Of a stretch of DNA of 64,000 bases, positions 11,401-24,624 are shown in pieces; positions within the stretch are counted from its first letter, which is position 1, and every line of letters begins with the position of its first letter. The stretch spans positions 3,485,001 to 3,549,000 of the forward strand of contig CM072908.1 in NCBI GenBank assembly GCA_037013685.1, given 5' to 3'. The translations under genes and the position numbers were made by a program. A model generated the notes under the pieces. That model was not told the origin of the DNA, ran no database searches, and saw only the letters and a list, made by a program, of their open reading frames with translations. The DNA comes from Acridotheres tristis (lineage: Eukaryota; Chordata; Aves; Passeriformes; Sturnidae).

Positions 11401-12764
11401 GTGATTACTGATTCACTTGGAAAAAGAAAAAAACAGAGATAGTTGTATTTAAGAGACTATCATGGAAATAAAATTCAGTAGTGCTGAATTTTCATGGAAA
11501 TAAAATTCAGTAGTGCTTCCTTTAAGAACTCTGTTTGGACATTATGTAAGAAAACACTTTAAAATAGAGAAAAAAGCCAAATAAACCCTTTCTTTGCAAG
11601 TCTAAGGTTGCTGAAATAATACTTACAACAGCCATAAAAAATCTGTGTGTGCACTAAGAGGAGTTCAGGAGACCTAATCCGAGATTTTAAAGTGTGATTG
11701 CAAAAATTAGGATTGGCTCAAGCATCCAAACTCTTGTGCTGACTTTCTTGTCCTGTTTGTGTTTTCCTGCAGCTCTGGGCTGTGTCAGGGCCCAACAATG
11801 AAACACTCTGGGGACAGACAGTACAGCCTAAATTTACATTGAAGTCAGAAACCAGAGCCTTCAGTGACACTCCTTTGGATTTTGGGGTGCTCATCTGAAC
11901 TGAAACGTCAAATTCATTAAATTTTATCCATCTCTGCTTTAAATTTCAATTGGAATTTATTATGTTATTATATTTTCGGAGTTGCTAGTGAAATACTCAC
12001 TCACCAGTCATGCAATATTCAAGCACTGAAGTAAATCCTAAAGATTTAGGAAAGATTTAAGAGAAAAACAGGGAAAATCATGCTGACATCCCACCTGGGA
12101 GGAAGGAAGGAGCACTGAGCAGTCCCTGAGCTGGAGTGTCAGAACCTGGATTCGTGTCCTTGCTTGTCCAACCCCAAACAATGTCCTTCCCCTGCTTTGT
12201 CTCAGTTTCCCTGCTCACAAAAGGGTGATAACAGCAGTTCCCCGGGGGAAGGAGCGTGTTAATTCACCACCACATTTATTCCCATGTTGAAAGAGGCACC
12301 AGATAATATAAAGTCACAGTGCTCTGATGTCTAGAAAAGTTTGGGTGGGATTTCTGTCTCGCTTTGCCCTGTTTCTTCCACAGCAGCAAAGTCTGGAGGT
12401 GAAAAGGGGTCATAAAAATCCATGTTTTGAAAACTTGGTATTTACAGGTCGTTAAAGAAAACGCTGATGTGGCTTCAGTTAGCGGGGCAGGGGTGTTGGA
12501 CTGATTTAATGGATTAAAAAAAAAAGATCCCAGCCCTGGCAGAAGCCAGGCTGACAGGGGATTTATAGAGCATCCCCCTGGAGGGGTTGTGTACCACTGA
12601 GGGCATTAAGGAAGGGCAGGTTTGATTAAATGAGGCAAAGTTCTTCTCCCTCCAGCCCTCAGTGCTTCCTGCCCTGCTAGGACTAATGGGAAGCAGATGA
12701 GCTGGGATAAATAGATGTTATCATTAAAAATGTATGATTAGGGCAAAGACGTTCTGAGGGGAGT

Positions 12765-13150
12765 GGAGCATCTTCCCAGTGGATCTGAGCTGAGAGATTT
12801 GGAGCTGTTCAGCCTGGAGATCTCACAGCACCTTCCAGGATCTGAAGGGGCTGCAGGGAAGCTGGAGAGGGACTTTGGAGTGACAGGACAAGGGGGAAGG
12901 CATTCTAACTGAAAGAGGGGGAATTTAAGTTGGATATACAGAAGAATTTTTTTCTGTGAGGGTGGACAGGCCCTGGCACAGGTTGCCCAGAGCAGCTGTG
13001 GCTACCCCTGGATCCCTGGCAGTGCCCAAGGCCAGGCTGGACAGGGCTGGGAGCACCCTGGGACAGTGGAAGGTGTCCCTGCCATGGCAGGGGTGGGATG
13101 AGATGAGGCTTTATGTCCTTCCCAACCAAACCATTCTGTAATTCCATGAT
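12765..13150 (+). mobile_element. CR1 LINE 3'-end fragment
   Basis: Sense CR1: TTCAGCCTGGAGA, GAGTGACAGGACAAGGGGGA, CCAAGGCCAGGCTGGACAGG and the terminal CCAACCAAACCATTCTGTAA. About 385 bp are preserved. Confidence 0.9.
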
Positions 13151-13447
13151 CATCTTTCCTGAAAATTCCCCCAACTCTGAGGTAGCAGATCCCCTCAGAT
13201 TTCTGTGGAGCTGCTTCTTGAGCTCAGACGGCCTTCTTCCACTGAGCTTCTGGAAGCACGGCTGGGCTTCACCCAAAGGGAAAAGTGGTGATGTCCCACT
13301 GCTCTCCCCTGTCCTGGGGAGGGGAAGGCACATCCCAGGGACGGGGCGGTGTGGGAGGTTGGGCTGGTGGCTCCCACGGCGCATCCCTTCTATTTTCCTG
13401 TTAATTTCATATCGCTTTTTTGCTGTTGGTTCCTGTTGACGCTTTAG

Positions 13448-14849
13448 GTGAGGTCTGTCACAAATCCTACACGCAGTTCTCCAACCTGTGCCGCCACAAG
13501 CGGATGCACGCCGACTGCCGCACGCAGATCAAGTGCAAGGACTGCGGGCAGATGTTCAGCACTACCTCCTCCCTCAACAAGCACCGGCGCTTCTGCGAGG
13601 GCAAGAACCATTACAGCCCCGCTGGCATCTTCGCCCCCGGCCTCCCCCTCACGCCCACATCCATGATGGACAAATCCAAGCCCTCTCCCAACCTCAACCA
13701 CGCCAGTCTGGGCTTTAATGAGTATTTCCCATCCCGCCCGCACCCCGGCGGGCTCCCCTTCTCGCCAGCCCCGCCGGCTTTCCCTGCCCTCACCCCGGGG
13801 TTCCCGGGGATTTTTCCACCTTCTCTGTACCCCAGGCCCCCCTTGTTACCACCCACACAACTGCTCAAAAGTCCCCTCAACCACACTCCGGACGCGAAGC
13901 TCCCCAGCCCCCTCGGGAACCCCGCACTGCCGCTGATCTCCGCAGTGAGCAACAGCAACCAGCAGCCTTCAGGAGAGGAGAAATGTGAAAGCAGCCTGGA
14001 AAACTCCTACCTGGAGAAGCTAAAAGCCAGGAACAGTGACATGTCTGATGGCAGTGACTTTGAGGATGTCAATACAACCACGGGCACGGATCTGGACACC
14101 ACGACTGGCACTGGCTCTGACCTGGACAGTGACGCCGAGAGTGACAGAGACAAAACGAAAGACAAGAGCAAACAGATGGAGACCAAGCCAGATTTCGTCA
14201 GCAGCTCGGTGTCTGCGAGTTCCACCAACACCACAAGCGAGATCCCTCTCTTCTATTCTCAGCATTCCTTCTTTCCTCCCCCCGAGGAGCACCTGCTGCC
14301 CACCACGGGGGCAGCCAATGACTCTATTAAAGCTATCGCCTCCATCGCAGAGAAGTATTTTGGCCCTGGCTTTATGGGGATGCAGGAGAAAAAGATGGGT
14401 TCGCTCCCGTATCATTCCATGTTCCCTTTCCAGTTCCTCCCCAATTTCCCCCACTCCCTCTACCCTTTCACGGAGCGGACCCTCAATCACAACTTGCTGG
14501 TCAAGGCAGAACCAAAGTCACCCAGGGACCTCCACAAAGTCGGCGGCACCAGCTCGGAGTCCCCCTTTGATCTCACCACGAAGCCAAAAGAGATTAAGCC
14601 AATCCTGCCGCCCCCCAAGGTCCTCCCAGCCCCATCCTCGGGGGAGGAGCAGCCGCTGGATCTGAGCATTGGCAACCGCATCCGAGCCAGCCAGAACGGA
14701 GGGAGAGAGCCACGGAAAAACCACATTTATGGGGAGAGGAAGCTGATGGCAAGTGAGGTCTTACCTAAGATTTCCCAGTCCCAGCTGCCTCAGCAGCCTT
14801 CCCTGCACTACGCTAAGCCATCGCCCTTTTTCATGGACCCCATCTACAG
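13448..14849 (+). CDS. PRDM16: PRDM16 exon 9: fingers 6-7, Pro-rich region, CtBP motif
   Basis: Large 1,402-bp exon with a GCTTTAG acceptor and a CTACAG/GTATTA donor. It completes finger 6 ([11 protein letters not shown] to HKRMH) and finger 7 ([10 protein letters not shown] to HRRFC, ending in Cys). A Pro-rich region follows (13620-13930), then a Ser/Asp/Thr-rich acidic stretch ([19 protein letters not shown]), a conserved block [20 protein letters not shown], and the CtBP-recruiting sequence [12 protein letters not shown] (PLDLS at 14653-14667). A related PFDLT motif sits at 14563-14577. It ends FFMDPIY plus a split Arg or Ser codon. Confidence 0.97.
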
Positions 14850-17800
14850 GTATTAACATACCCTGCCTTAAGCCTTTCCCTAACCAGCTCCTTTTCCAAC
14901 TGACACCACACTCTGAGGCAGGGGAGGATGCAGGTTGGTTGGGAAGAACAGTGAACATCCCCTGTTGTTATTTGTACTTCTCGACACATTGAATTTCCTG
15001 AATGGAAAGGGCTGAGTAATTGCAAGGAGCCCTCATAATCAGTGTGTAAAGAACACGTCCTTGTTTTGATAAAGAAGAAACTTGACCTATTTAAGGACTC
15101 TCCCACGAGCCATCGCTAAGATGGCACTTCTGCTGGAGAAATTCCAGAGGTTTGATTCGATAAGAATGCAGAGTTCAGATTGCCTTGGAGCCCTGGGCTC
15201 TCATGGCTTGGGAATGAGTCAGGAGCCCTGGGAGCCTGGAAATGCAGCTCTCCCACTGACTGACTTGAGGGCCCTTTGTGAGCCACTTCACCTTTCTTTC
15301 TCCCTCCCTCCCTCTTCCTTTCTAATGCCTTTTCTTGGTTTTTTTTTTTTCCGTTCAGAGGAGCTGCTGGTACAGACCCAACCTGCCGAAACATGTTACT
15401 CTTGGAGTAACAAGTACTGTGTAAACACATGGTAGCGTGTTACTACCCAGATCTCTCCCAGATACATTTCTCACAGATTTATCTTTCTTGGGAGATAACA
15501 AGGCCTTTCTGGTGTCACTTGAACAGATGGTTCTGAGGAGGGCCTGATGCGTTACGTCAGAATGAGCTGAACATGGAAGGCGTGTGTAGAGCAGCCTGGG
15601 TGAAGTTATCCAAATGTCAGCTAAACTTCCAGCAGGAATCAATTCAGGAGGAAGTGAAAAGGGAAGACTTTGGCCTTTTGTTGCTTGAGAGCTTTTTATA
15701 AAACCTGTTCCCAAAGGAAAGCTACTCTAACTTTGTGGTGAGGGTGACAGTAAATTTGGGTGTTACCCATCCAGGCATTGCCTTTGGGTGAGGTGGATAT
15801 GGCACGTTAGGTTTTAGCAAAGTCCAGTGAAAAGGCGTGTCCTGAACTAGTTCGATTTAGACATTAACACATCTAAATTATCCATTACCATGTCTAAATG
15901 CTCCATCTGGATACGTGTGCTTGGCCTGGAGCGCTCCTGGATTCATTTCTTGGAGGTGAATGCTTTGCCCTTGCATTCCTTGTGCTGAATGCGTGGTGAT
16001 CCTTGCTGTGCCCGGCCTGCTGGAAGGTTAATGGCTGTTCCCCTGCAGGATCTGCCGCGTCCCTGGCACTGGAAAGCCTCAGAGTCACTGTGGTGTGACG
16101 GTGGGATGGGCACTCAGAGGGCTGCGAGCACCACGACAGCCCAGATGTCACCGCTGGCCGCTGTCACAGGGCTGATAACTGTGGGAAAAAGTGATGTCAG
16201 TGTCTGGCCAGGCCAAGGAGCTGTCGGCTGGGATGAGGATTAGTGAGCCCTCAGTGCTGGCTAAACGAGCGTCTCTGGCTCTGCCAGCTCACAGGGGTGA
16301 CGTGCCACTGCGTGCCCACACCAAGGGATGGGGACACTCCCATGTCCCCTGTCCTGCCTGGCCCCCACTGTGGCCATCTCCTCCCGGAGAAATCAGGCAT
16401 GGTGTTCGTAAAAAGTACTCCTGAGGGGGGGAAAAAAATCAATAAATGGGATAGAAATGCAAAAGAATCCATGTAGGGTCCTGCCACCTCTGGGCATTCT
16501 CAGCAGGAATGCTGAAATAACACGGCTTGGGAAAGGCACTGCCAATTAAAACAGCAGCCTCGGGAAAACGGTAAAGGCCCAGAAGACAGATGGAAGTGAA
16601 GGATGGGGGCATCGTTGGTTGCATTCCATGGGATGCACATAGTTTTAGTCATGTGTTAAAATAGAAAGTCAGCGGTGGCGTTGCTGGCGAATCAGACTTC
16701 TGATGTAATGAGCGAAACAGCCCAGCTTCCAAATCCCAGCTTGAAAAATATGGAAATATTTTGTTTCTAAACTTCCCTTTATCAGACTCTCTCACATCAT
16801 TTGGCTCCTTCATTTTTTTCTCCCAAAGGCCACTTAAATCCTTGACATTTTCTCCTGGTGATATAATTTAATGCGGCCAGACAGTCTGAGATGGGGGCAG
16901 TTTTTAGCTCAGCCCGTGGGGGTGACGTTCTCAGGCACTGGGCTGAAACCATGGGTTTAATCCTCCGTGCAGAATTCGGCTCTGACGGGGACGTTCAGAC
17001 CTCGTGTTTCCATCCCTGGCGCTGGGAGATGGCAGAGCTGGAGAAATGCTGTCAGCTCACCAGATTTTACGCACGTGGAGCAGGCAGGGCTCTCCCCAGA
17101 CTATCAGGGATGTTCCCTTGGGCATTTCAGTGCCTCACGGAGAGCAAAGCTGTGCTGGTCAGAGGGGCTCAGGGAGCAACTTTTTACTTATTCTTTGGTT
17201 TTTCTGGCAACTCAGACCCACAAAAGCACGTACCTTCCAAAGCCCCCTAATTCTGACTGCGTTTCCAATCCAGCTCTTCTCTTCCCCTCTATCCAAGAAG
17301 AATTAAATGCAGATTAAGCACAGTTCACTGACTGCACTCGGCAGGGCTCTTCTTTAAACTCTTTGGTAATTTGATCCACACACCAATCAGCTGAAATGCA
17401 GCTAAAATAATTTGCTCTCAATTTATGCTGGACTAATGTAGTTAAAATCACTCTTACTCTTGGATTTCTGCTGGTTTAGCTGGATGGACTCAATTCCAGC
17501 CATTTAAAGATGCAGCTGTGTTTGTTGGAGTTACTTCCTCAACACTTTTTTCCCTTAGAGAACATCTCAGTTTGTCTTTTTGGTGATTCCACGCCTCTAT
17601 TTCCCTGCAAGTAGAATGTTTTGAGGAAGCAAAGCCATTATTTTCAAAAATAGGAGCCTCACTTTAGGGTCATTTCTGCACCTCAGATGCTTCAACACAA
17701 AATATTTGAATGGGCCAAGGTGGTATCAGAAGAACTCGGGTTTCTGAGCCACTTCAGAATTCTCCCACCAGTCCCTCACTTTTTAAATCGTAGTCCACAC

Positions 17801-18314
17801 GGGCTTGCCAAAGAAACTCAATGCAAATTATGTCTCAGCTGCGAGGGAGGAAACAAATATGAAACACCTAATGATTTCAGCACGCTTGGGGCTGCAGAGT
17901 CTGGCCCAGTGTTAACTCTTCAGATAAATGCAAACTCTCTAAGACAAATTTTTTTTTTCCATGTGGGGGCTGCCTGCTGTGGACCTTAGAGCTTCTCCTG
18001 CTCAGACAGTTTTGCTCCAAGCACAGGGTTTTCCATGACATTTCATAACAGCAGAGGTTTATAAACCAAGCAAAATGTTTTCTTAGTCATCAGCCTGAAA
18101 GCTAAAAAAATACTGCCCAAAGGAGGGGATTTGTGTTCATGTTGTTTCCAGCACTTTCTGCGGGGCAGTTATGCATCAGAATCTGTAGTGTCCAGGAGAA
18201 GGGGGTGGAAGATGTTGGTGTGAGTAAGAGAAGAACCCCGTGTTAATTTAAGCACGGTGTGGCTGTGTGGGGCTCCCTGTGGGGTATGTAACCCTCTGTG
18301 TTGTTGTCCAGCAG
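14850..18314 (+). other. PRDM16: PRDM16 intron 9
   Basis: No recognisable transposon, exon or RNA gene. The stretch at about 16660-17600 lacks repeats and CpG and has AT-rich homeobox-type and GATA-like words, so it could be conserved regulatory DNA. That is only a guess from composition. Confidence 0.5.
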
Positions 18315-18399
18315 GGTGGAGAAGCGGAAGGTGACAGACCCCGTGGGTGCCCTCAAGGAGAAGTACCTGCGACCCTCCCCGCTGCTTTTCCACCCCCAG
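18315..18399 (+). CDS. PRDM16: PRDM16 exon 10
   Basis: An 85-bp exon encodes [20 protein letters not shown], then PSPLLFHPQ. The donor is CCCCAG/GTAAAA. The acceptor is a tandem CAGCAG. Using the second AG (18313-18314) gives IYRVEK; using the first (18310-18311) adds one codon and gives IYSRVEK. The second is annotated here. Confidence 0.93.
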
Positions 18400-21300
18400 G
18401 TAAAAGCAGTGACACTGCTGTGCTGTGCTGATGCAATGCTGAGGTGGAGCTGGTACACACTTGGATCACTGGGATCAGACTCCTCCTCATCCAAGGCTCT
18501 GGCTGGAAACTCCAATATATCCCACCAGTTCCTTCCAGACACATTTAATTCACAGCTTGAGGATGATGCCAGTTGTGCCTTGCTGTTTTATTTGCATTGT
18601 CAGAAGAACAGGGATGGGGTCTGGGCTGCTCAGGGGCTCTGCTGAACTCTCCATCCACAGCCCAGAATGCCTGTGTGGTTTTTCCTTTGGGAACATCTTG
18701 AGGGGTGGTCATTTGCTGTGGTACAAAGAGGAGAAGGACTGCCCAGCCCCAGGGCAGCAGCATTTTCTACCTTCCCGAATTCCCCCCATCATGAGGAGCT
18801 GTGGAAGTGCTGGGCAGTGGGTTCAGCTGTGCTGCTCCCAAGGCGTGTGACAGTCCCCAGCTATCCCCATTCCTCCTGCTGTGCCCAGCCTGGGATCCCA
18901 GCTCCCTGGTCCTCATTGTGCTCTCCTTTATATTCACAGGCATTGTTCTCCCCTGACAATGTTTCCCACCTTAGATAAATAACTCGCAGGTTTGTGAAAT
19001 CTGGGTCCTGGTTGCTTTCACAGCTAAACTTAGTTCCTGCATTGTTTCACACCAGCCTCAGAGTTTGGTTAATAACTTCCCCCGATTTTTCCTTCATCCA
19101 GGCTGGATAATGGTGACAGGCTGGCCAGGAACATCCTGTGTTTGTGTGAGTTAGAATAGTGGGGATATCTGCCTGTAAAGAATCTGATAGCAGGGAGGAG
19201 CCAGCGTGGCAAAGCAACCCAAGGAGACGATGAGAAACATTCAGACCCCAAGCAGGAGCATGCTCTGGGTGGAAGGTTGTTAACATTGTTCCCGAAATCC
19301 TGACCACGTCCTCTTCCCATGGCAGTGAAAAGATCTGGAAGGTCTGGTTATCTCTAGCAGCTTATCACACAGAATAGCCTCAAATTTACAATCACTCCAG
19401 CCCAAAGCTTCCTGATAACTGATTTTTAATAAGGCGGGCGCTGTGTTCAGATCACTTGATCTGGAGAGGCGCCGTTCCCATGCTGCAGTCAATCAGACAC
19501 AGAGAAGGAACACGGGGCATTTGTTCCAGAATATGGGAGATTTGTACCACCAGATCCCCTTCCTGTATTATCACAGAATCGTGGAATTTCCTGAGCTGGA
19601 TGGATCATCCTGTCCAACCTGTGCCCTGCACAGGACACCCAAACATTCCCACCCTGTGTCTGAGAGCTCTGGCAGCCTTGGGGCCATGACCATTCCCTGG
19701 ATCCAGCATAGCTAGGAATTCTGGATCCTGGATCTTTTCCTAAGAAATCACATTTTCAGGGTTCCTGCTTCTGCTTTCTTCATTAGGACCAATGTTCCTG
19801 TGCCTGGTCAGAGAGAGTCACGTTCTAGCCAGGCTTTTCTCACTCCAAACACGAGTCTGGTCTCAGCCTTTTCCTCTGTGACTAATCCCCAGCTCTCTCA
19901 GAGTGCCCTCACTGGGATATGATGAAGCCAGAAGATGTGATAAAAGCATTCAGGAGATGTTTCCTCTCTCAAAATGAGTTTCAGTCAGCTCTTCTTTCTT
20001 AGCCAGTCGTTGGTAGAAGTTCCTTTGCTCTCTGGGAGTTTTCCTACATTGTCTATTCCACATAAAGCTCTGAACAACATAAATAACCAGTGTAACTTTT
20101 TTGATAACTTAATAGAAAGCCTTTCCTCACCTGTTAAGTTTCTTTTCTTCCCCCTTTCTGTTTTATTATAACCAGGCAGTTGTTCCCTAAATAGCAAAGT
20201 GCCTTTGCCACAGAGAGGCCATGGCCACTGTTTAGAATTTTAAAACCAGCCTACGGCTCTCAAGCCAGCAAATATCTCTGACTAAGTGCCTAAAGAACAG
20301 GGCACAACAAAGGAGAGCTCCAGGTACCTCGGTGAAGGGCTGAGAGCTCGGCTCTGAAAGGTCCAGAGAGCTTTTTAACGTGATGGTTTTGTTGCATGAC
20401 TGGCAGCTGGGGCAGAGCTGGTGCTGTAAATGATCAAGTAACCTTTTCAAGTGGCTGGTGCTAAGTATTACTTACTATTTATCATGGGCTGGGAGCCTCC
20501 AGCTAAGGGGCTGTGGATCTATTATTGGGAAATGGGGGTTACTACTCCTCTTTTTTACAGCTTATGAATGCTTGTCAGCCCTCCACAATGTCTTCGGGGG
20601 TGATTAAGACAACTTTTTTTTCATAGCCCTATATTTTTAAACAATATCTTGGCTCTCTTCCCCCTCTGCCCCCCTCTTCTAAAGCCCAGTTTAATAAAGT
20701 GTAAACGTGCAAAAGGTCAGCCCTTCCTGTACAATCGAGCATCTCGGGGTGATGTATGGCTTCCTACTGCCTTCCGCTCCTCGCTGCCGCCCCGGCTGCC
20801 TCCACAGCCTGTCCCGGTGATGTCAGTGCAGCCAGGAGGCAGCTTTATTGCTGCCTTGTTTGTTTTATCCCTCTTTTCTGCCCCTGCTATCTCCGAAGTG
20901 CTCTCAGGAGTGCACGAAGCTGGACGTCGGAGAAGTCGGCGTCGTCCTCTGAGCTGAGTTGCTCTCTTGGACTTGGGTTTCCTGTTGCGCTGTAATGAAA
21001 GTAAAAGTGCTGTTCTTTAGGCAGGATTTTTATGCAGATACATTTTTTCCTTTTTTTGCACATAGTCCAGCTTCATTCTTTCCTTTTTTGCTTTCCCTTT
21101 CTCCCGTGTCTCCAGGATTTTCCCTTTCTCCCTCTTTCTCGTGTGGTGTTTAATCTCGTGTCTGTGAGAACATGGCCAAGTCATGCAAACTAAATCTGAT
21201 AAAGCATCCAGGGACATTCTGCTTGGTGTCCCAGCTCCAAGCCTGCATGCCAGCTGCTCCCATCCCAAAGGGATGTGTAGGTGTTGCCCCTCCTGACCAT

Positions 21301-22138
21301 AACTCACCCAGCCACTACTCACATCCAGGGGTTTGGCTGGAGCTCCCTTTCACTCCAGGAAACTCAGCCATCTCCCACCCATCCTTCCATCACCTTTAGG
21401 AGCTGCTGAACCTTTCCTACCCATAATTTAAGTGTTGGCCTTTTCACCAGGCAAGCTCCCTGTGGATGCACTCCATCCTGAGCCTGATCCCAACTCCTCC
21501 TCTTCCCAGCTGCTCCCTTTTCACCCCTCCAGCCTCAGTCTCTCCTCTCTCAGCTCCCTGAGCAGCCATCACACATCCCTCCCACTCCACTTTGGCCAGG
21601 ATTCTCCTGCTTTGGGCCCAAAACTTCCCTGTTCCCCCTCTCCTGGGGCTGTGTCCCTGCCTGCCCACCCACCACTCATTGCCCTGTCCCTCCAAACCCC
21701 AGGATGCTGTAGGAAATGTCAGACTCCCTCTTCCCAAGACTGGTTTGGGCTTGGATACTGAATTCTACCTCAAGCATCTGACCACAGCGTTTAGTTTCAG
21801 TGTTATCCCAGTAAAAATGGATGTCTCAGGTGTTTTCTGAGATAATTTTTGATCCAAAGTGCTGAAAGGGAGCACGTGCACACTGCAGAAAGTGAACAAG
21901 TGCTCATTTCTGGGACCTAAATGCCTGGCTTTGCCAGTTTCCTGCTTTCTCCATGACCAGTTCACTACTCCTGTCTTTCCTGGCTGGATTCAGTGGCTCC
22001 ATTTCCCACTGTGCCTCCAGCTTCCAAGACAGCCAACACCAGCAGGAGGCTTTGCCCAACCAAAACCGGCGTTTGGTACATCAGACCTTGCCCTTCCCGG
22101 GGATTTTTCTGACCGGAGCCACCTCCTTGTCCTTGCAG
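18400..22138 (+). other. PRDM16: PRDM16 intron 10
   Basis: It holds one diverged CR1 fragment near 19570-19712 and otherwise unique-looking sequence. A T/C-rich stretch at 21040-21140 is low complexity. I see no exon or RNA gene. Confidence 0.55.
19570..19712 (-). mobile_element. Diverged CR1-like fragment
   Basis: The plus strand reads TCACAGAATCGTGGAATTTC, GGATCATCCTGTCCAACCTG and ACCATTCCCTGGATCCAGCA, which resembles an antisense CR1 3' end. It is more diverged than the other copies. Confidence 0.65.
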
Positions 22139-22308
22139 ATGTCAGCCATCGAGACCATGACGGAGAAACTGGAGAGCTTTGCAGCCATGAAAGCCGACTC
22201 TGGCTCGTCCCTGCAGCCCCTTCCCCACCACCCCTTCAACTTCAGATCGCCGCCGCCCACGCTGTCCGACCCCATCCTGCGCAAGGGCAAGGAGCGCTAC
22301 ACCTGCAG
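22139..22308 (+). CDS. PRDM16: PRDM16 exon 11: linker and start of finger 8
   Basis: A CCTTGCAG acceptor and a CTGCAG/GTGAGC donor bound 170 bp. The exon encodes MSAIETMTEKLESFAAMKAD, a His/Pro-rich linker (QPLPHHPFNFRSPPP), then KGKERYTC, the first Cys of the C-terminal zinc-finger cluster. The last codon is split AG/G (Arg). Confidence 0.96.
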
Positions 22309-22384
22309 GTGAGCCGTGCTGGGCTATGCTGCAGGGGCTTTGCACCACCACGGGTTGTCTGGTTGTCAGTCAGTCTCCTCTGTC

Positions 22385-22953
22385 TTCTTCTCAGAGCCAG
22401 GATTAGCAGAAACACGGTTGAAACGGTTTCTTTTCTCGTGTTCGGGGTTGGTTGTTTATTATATCTTATCAGAAAGTGCAGAGAGTATGACAGCACTTCC
22501 AGCTCCTTGCTAAAAGTGAGGAAAAATGGCTACAGAGGCAACTGCTACAAGGTCTTTTAAGGCTAAACAGTCCAAAAGAGAATTAACACCTATATTATTT
22601 ATACCTTTGACCTAATAACTACATTCCCATGACCCTTAGAGTGACACTGACTGACCAACCTGAAACTACTACTTGAAAACCAAGAAGAAGGAAGAAGAAA
22701 GATGAACAAAGAAAGAGACAGTACACAAAACCCTCCATTTTGTCCCATACCTATTACTATAAAACCCTCAAATTTAAAACCCATCACCCTGTGCAAACAC
22801 ACACTTCTAATTCTCTACACACTCGTGATTTTTACTTCACCACTCACATTTAGAAGCCTTCTCCAAGGCCTCAGGTCAAAAGCAGTGTTTTCCAGGGGGT
22901 CAGTGCCTGAAAGCACAGAAAGCTCCAAATCCCCAGGTTTCTGGGATCCAACA
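22385..22953 (-). mobile_element. Solo LTR of an endogenous retrovirus (copy 1)
   Basis: About 570 bp aligns by eye along its whole length with 30395-30923. Read on the minus strand it starts TGTTGGATCCCAGAAACC and has an AATAAA signal (complement at 22455-22460) about 70 bp before its far end, as expected for LTR R/U5. No internal gag/pol/env or second LTR is present, so it is a solo LTR, antisense to PRDM16. The far boundary is uncertain by about 10 bp. Confidence 0.78.
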
Positions 22954-24134
22954 AGCCATGGCATCCACACTGAGCCCTGGGCTGTGGGAACATCCCAGGA
23001 TGTGGAAATGGCCCAGGATGTGCCATCCCAGCTGGGGAGATGCACTGGGCACCAGCACGGAGCGGAGCAGCTCCGCACCGACATCTCCACCAGGAGGGAA
23101 AAGTAGGAGCAGAGGAATTAGAGCAGAGCTGGGATGACTAATTCCCTCTGAAATAGCTTGTTTTGTCTGGTAGGAAATCAGCATCTTCTGTTTGCTTTGT
23201 AATTTTTAATAACCTTGGGAGCAGATCTGGAGATTCTCAAGCAGACCCAACTCCCCAGGCCAAGTCTCTGGCGAACGCCGCCGTTCCCAATGCCAGTCGC
23301 AGCTGTATACAACCCCAGCTATGGAAAAATGATTGAATTTTTTTAAAATGGCATGCAGGAAACAACTTTTTCAAACAGTTCTATCCACAGAACTCCTCAC
23401 GTACCCATCCAGCTCCAAACTGGAGCAGATCAAGGGTATTTAATAATAAACCTCTGTCTGCTGTCGCAGTTTCACCTCAAGGTTCTCGTGGTGGCTCCTG
23501 CTGAGGGGATTTTTTGGGGTGCAGAAAGTGGGTACAAACTTTGGCTGATGTGTCTCTTATGTTCAACTTTGCCACAAGAGCTGCAGGCTCGGATTTCAGT
23601 TGAGTATTTAGAAATTTGAGATTTCTACTTACAAAAGGGACTAAACCTAAATTTTAGATGCACACTCACCAGTTAACATTTGGGTTTCCATCACTGGGGA
23701 GCATTCACATTAACTGTTCATCTTCAGGACAGCTGAAGGTCTCTGAAGTAGAGAAAGTGTGTCATAGCTTCCTCCTACAATAGGTTTCATAGTCACAAAG
23801 TGCAGCCCCTCATCCTTAGGTCTTAATTTCCCAATTAGTATTTTTATTTATACCTTTTTGATTTTACTGTGAACTGGATTTATTGGGGAACACAATTCCT
23901 TCCTTTATTAATTTCCTATGGCTGCATTTCCTTGCTCTAAGCAGCGTGGCAGCCTCCTAACCCATAGCACAGTGCTGCAGCCTTTATCCAGAGAAAATTC
24001 TGTGAATTCCAAGGATGAAAGAGCAGATTCTGTACAATGAGCACATCAACAGGGCTATAAAGGAGATGCAGAAACATCTCAAGTGCTGATCTGCCCGGGC
24101 AGTGATTAAACCCTCTGTACTCTGGTGCAGGAAT

Positions 24135-24624
<490 letters not shown>

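Larger units (their letters stand above)
9731..13447 (+). other. PRDM16: PRDM16 intron 8
   Basis: It holds an interrupted poly-T stretch at about 9854-9901 and CR1 fragments near 11270-11400 and 12765-13150. The rest looks like single-copy intron. I see no exon or RNA gene. Confidence 0.65.
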
